A stretch of DNA of 64,000 nt, taken from the NCBI GenBank assembly GCA_963514095.1, contig OY741284.1:7358016-7422015 (forward strand), written 5' to 3'. The stretch is from Eutrigla gurnardus. Its lineage: Eukaryota > Chordata > Actinopteri > Perciformes > Triglidae. Shown piece by piece: positions 60,621-64,000 of this stretch. A model generated the notes under the pieces. The model was given only the letters and a program-made list of their open reading frames with translations, had not been told where the DNA came from and made no database searches. The position numbers were made by a program, and so were the translations under genes. How positions within the stretch are numbered: position 1 is the stretch's first letter; each line of letters opens with the position of its first letter.

Positions 60621-61186
60621 AATTCCAATGAAATTACCCAGATCTCCCGGCGATAGCGTTTCCTTTATCACAACAGTGTAGCGGTTGCGTAAAGTGGTGA
60701 ACTCGTTCCTCTGAGCGATGAAAGATAATCATATTTACCTTCATGGCTGTTAATATTGGCTGACGTGGCTAAAAACTTGACCCCCCCCCACCCCCCCTCT
60801 CTCGGGAGAAACATTTCTTGCATACTTACTCAGTCTTGGATAAACAATTTCATGGGGGAGTGAGCTCCCGGTGTCGGCTCCTTGCTGCAAAACTACCCAC
60901 TTAATGGCTTTTGAGTGAAACATTACTGTCAAATAAATGAAAATGGGTGAACCCAAGAGCTACACAGTGTTATGTTAAATATGTCGCTCTCCTCTTTGCC
61001 GCAGAAAGCGTTGGGGGTTACCGAAGGTGGCGTATTAATGAGAGAGCTGTCAGAGGAGGCGTGGGACGGGTGGAACACATCTTGGATAAAACACTTAACA
61101 TCTCCTGGGAGTATGGAAGGAAAACGATGGGCGACAACCCCCTCGTTCTCTTCCTCCTCCACAGAAATATGCTAGATATGCAGCAG

Positions 61187-61742
61187 TGTGACCCGGGTTC
61201 ACAGATCAGGGTTTATTTTTAGGAACGGCGCCTCCTTATTTGCTCCGCCCACTTTCCCTCATCATCTGCCACGGGGTCCAGATAACGATGAATGTCTCCC
61301 ACCCCCGCTGTGATGGTTTTAGTGTTTCTGTTCTCCTGTGGGTCACCAGCGTGGAAGGGGGCGTGGCTTCTGACACCTGCTTCCACTCAGCTCATCATGG
61401 CTATAAAAGCCTGATCTTCGCTCCGCCCCTCTGTCAGATAATGGCGTTGCGTCCAGTGTGTGCTTTCTCTGTGTTTTTGGACTGACTTCCTCGTGCAACT
61501 AGTGTTTCTTGTACTATTTTCAGTCTTAGTGTCTTCGGTGAGTTCTTCCGTGTGCTCTGTCATCTCCAGGAATCTGTTCTCTCCGTTAGGTGATTATTTT
61601 TTACAAGCCAGCCAGCTTCCTGCCTCCACCGCCTGCTCTTTTTAATTAATAAGACATTTTACATCCACCTACCTGCGTCTGTCTCAGCTTTGGGGTCCAA
61701 ACAAACCCAACACACTCAACCACGTGGTGGACGGGCGTCACA
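61187..61742 (+). mobile_element. Possible solo LTR of a retrotransposon
   Basis: About 556 bases bounded by TGTGACCCGGG and ACGGGCGTCACA (inverted TGTGAC/GTCACA ends, TG...CA rule). A TATAAAAG lies at 61402 two fifths of the way in, and an AATAAG-type signal near 61648. No internal retroelement genes are adjacent and I see no clear target-site duplication, so the call is tentative. Confidence 0.42.
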
Positions 61743-63839
61743 TCGTTGTACAGCAAATAACATGGGGCGACTGATGGTAAAAGTAACAGTTATTATCAAT
61801 GATAAACATTCAAAAATCAACAGTGAACAAAGGAAAATACAAATTTGACACACTTGTATTTCCATTTCATAATTTTTGCAGTGACATATTTCTTTACATC
61901 TAAAATATATGATCAGCTAATAATAATATATAGTTGTGCAGCAATCCCGTGTTCTGTTTTTCTGAATTATGAAATCCTTTTTAAAGGAAAGAAATTAAAG
62001 CCAATCACTAATCTTATTTTTAATTTGTTTCTATTCAAGCCACGTTCTTATAATTTGTGTAAATGTGTTCATTTGTCAAACAAATGTAATGAGCTGGGTT
62101 TTTTTTCCCAAGAAAAAGGTTTTTTTTATAGACTTAAGTAATAATGACAACATATTAGTGATATTTTTAAGCATGTTTTTATTGTTTGCTTATGTGTTGT
62201 TTATTTCCTCCTATGTGAAGCAATTGGTGCCAAAATGCTGTAAAAAAACAATTTGTCTCAGATGTGTGTTATACATGAAGGACTGTTTGAAAGGACTGAA
62301 AATGTCTCATAATGGACGTGAACATGTCCATAAAAGCAACGCATCGCTGTCTCCTTGGCCTGTAAAGATACAGAGAGTTATTAAGCTCCAGGAGATATTC
62401 ATATTTGATGAATATCTACTTTATATATTCACATTTCTCATCTACAGCATCGCGACTGCCATAATTAAAGGTGTCAGTCGTGTTGTCTGGACTCAGTGTG
62501 AACATCAGCATGAGATGAACAGAGCTTCTCCTGTGATCAGCTGGTTATGACTCATCCGCCGCTGAAGGAGTCTCTGAGAGATCTGCGTGGGCGACTCGAT
62601 CCACGACAAACGTGCTTCTGCATAAAAGTTCCACTCTTATCGCAGGCCTGTAGACGGCAAGAAATCAGTGATTTTGTGCTGCTGTCTTTTATGAACACAC
62701 ACCTGCCTGTGGCTGATGGGATCACATTTACCACTAAACCTCCACGCTCCACTTACACTCAGTAAAACGCTTCATTCTGGAGGTGGAAAATAGTTCAGCA
62801 CATGTTGGAGGATTCACTCTCAGTTGATAGAAAGAATCTCCAGGACTTCCATTTGTGAGAAATAACACTGACATGTGGGACACCGTATACGTATTACCCA
62901 CCAGTGCTGAGCCAGCAATTATTTTCACGATCAATTCATCTCTCTTGTTGTTGGTATGAATCATTCAGTCTGTCAGATGTCAACAACATGCCTTATTTTG
63001 GTCATCTGACACTCAGTAATATTAATAATCACACATTTTATTCACAAGTGCTTCACCTATGTTTAAAAAGCAACAATAGTAGAACGAGGTGAAGAAACGA
63101 CAAACAAATTCTGCTAAAATGATGTGTTAACAAAGCTTTCTCTGGCCATCCCACACTCTTTATTTGATAAATGTAGATTATAACCCAGTATTACTCTTTT
63201 TATACGATCAGTCGTTAGATTAGTCAGCTATTCTTTTCATCGCTACACTCTTGTACAGGGAGATATGTGACTTATTTGATGTAATATTTTGGTTTTCAGC
63301 TACCCAGGGTCCTGTTTCTGGCCATGGGGTCAGCAATATATACTGTTTATACTTCTTGCTGCAGTAAAGTAAGCTTAAAAATTACTCTCCAGGCTTTGAC
63401 ATATGTCAATCAGAATAATTTACAATCATGGGATGATGGTCACCTTGGCTGAAAATGATGCAGGAGGCATGGATTATTTAAAATGTAATTTCATGTCATT
63501 TTTTTGTATGAATGTTACCTTTTTTTTGCGTTGTTTTTGTGTTTTGTGTATCTAATTTAAGTTAATTAAAAAAAAGAAAAAGGGAGATAATAACTGAAGA
63601 GTTTACATTCAAAGAATGTATTACATTAGCAATAATATAATATAATCATAATATATAATATGTATAACAATAAGCACCAACCATGAAATGAAATATATAT
63701 TATAACTATGCAATAAAAGTACGATAAAGTATGATAATATATAGATGATCAGTCTTTATGCAAATAACACAAACAAATGCCCCATAACTCGCTTTGGAGG
63801 AAGCACAAGCCCCTGTGGGAATATTAAAGGACCATTGCA

Positions 63840-64000
63840 GTGACTTTATTTTCGGGCCGAGCGCCACAGTCGCTTCGGCTCCGCTCGGAGGTGTTCGGGT
63901 GTTGTCGGACTCGCCCGGTGTGCCAGAGGGCAGAGCGCCGAGCAGCGCAGCGGTTCTCGGTGCTCGAGACAAGCGCCATTCATCTGCGGGGACGGTCGGA
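63840..64000. promoter_or_regulatory. CpG-rich patch, possible promoter of the next gene
   Basis: An abrupt switch from AT-rich DNA to GC-rich, CpG-dense sequence at the window end. In mammals PAWR lies beyond the 3' end of PPP1R12A on the same strand, so this could be a 5' end of a neighbouring gene. No PAWR-like protein sequence is visible in the window. Confidence 0.4.

Noticed and set aside
63706..63972. Minus-strand 88-codon frame at the window end
   Set aside because: Half lies in AT-rich DNA and no family is recognisable; more likely a by-product of the CpG-rich patch.

Overview
The window is vertebrate nuclear DNA, most likely from a percomorph-type teleost fish. It holds one long spliced gene on the + strand, the fish orthologue of ppp1r12a (MYPT1), the large targeting subunit of myosin light-chain phosphatase. 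Teleost origin is inferred from the divergence of the protein from the mammalian one, the long CA/GT microsatellites and several dispersed repeats that look familiar from fish genomes. Layout: 1-8664 is 5' flank with a repeat at the very start and no firm gene. 8665-8901 is coding exon 1, followed by a 17.8 kb intron 1. Exons 2-9 (26702-36402) encode the ankyrin repeats and the acidic linker. Exons 10-20 (39212-46071) encode the Ser/Thr-rich middle with both ROCK-type inhibitory sites. Exons 21-25 (47613-49399) encode the C-terminal coiled coil. Two alternative last exons follow at 51975-52112 and 55033-55119. The 3' UTR runs to about 56750. From there to the end I see repeats and intergenic sequence, finishing in a CpG-rich patch (about 63840-64000) that may be the promoter of the next gene. 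All exon boundaries were placed by eye from AG/GT splice sites, reading-frame continuity and the known MYPT1 protein; the frames join without a break. The path with exons 1-25 plus 55033-55119 gives 3240 coding bases (1079 residues); ending at 51975-52112 gives 1096 residues. The most notable observations are: (1) an apparently unrecognised 108-base cassette exon in intron 9, which repeats the WR-x-GLRKTG motif of exon 10 but has Ile where exon 10 has the known phospho-serine; (2) two diverged, homologous terminal exons giving different coiled-coil C-termini; (3) four consecutive phase 2-2 exons, one of which (exon 13) I cannot match to the mammalian protein; (4) a 17-base microexon whose upstream neighbour has its 5' splice site abutting a 111-base CA repeat; (5) a cluster of GTTAGC/GCTAAC motifs early in intron 1. 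Mobile-element relics include a mariner-like fragment, an 826-base TTAA-flanked inverted-repeat element and a possible solo LTR.
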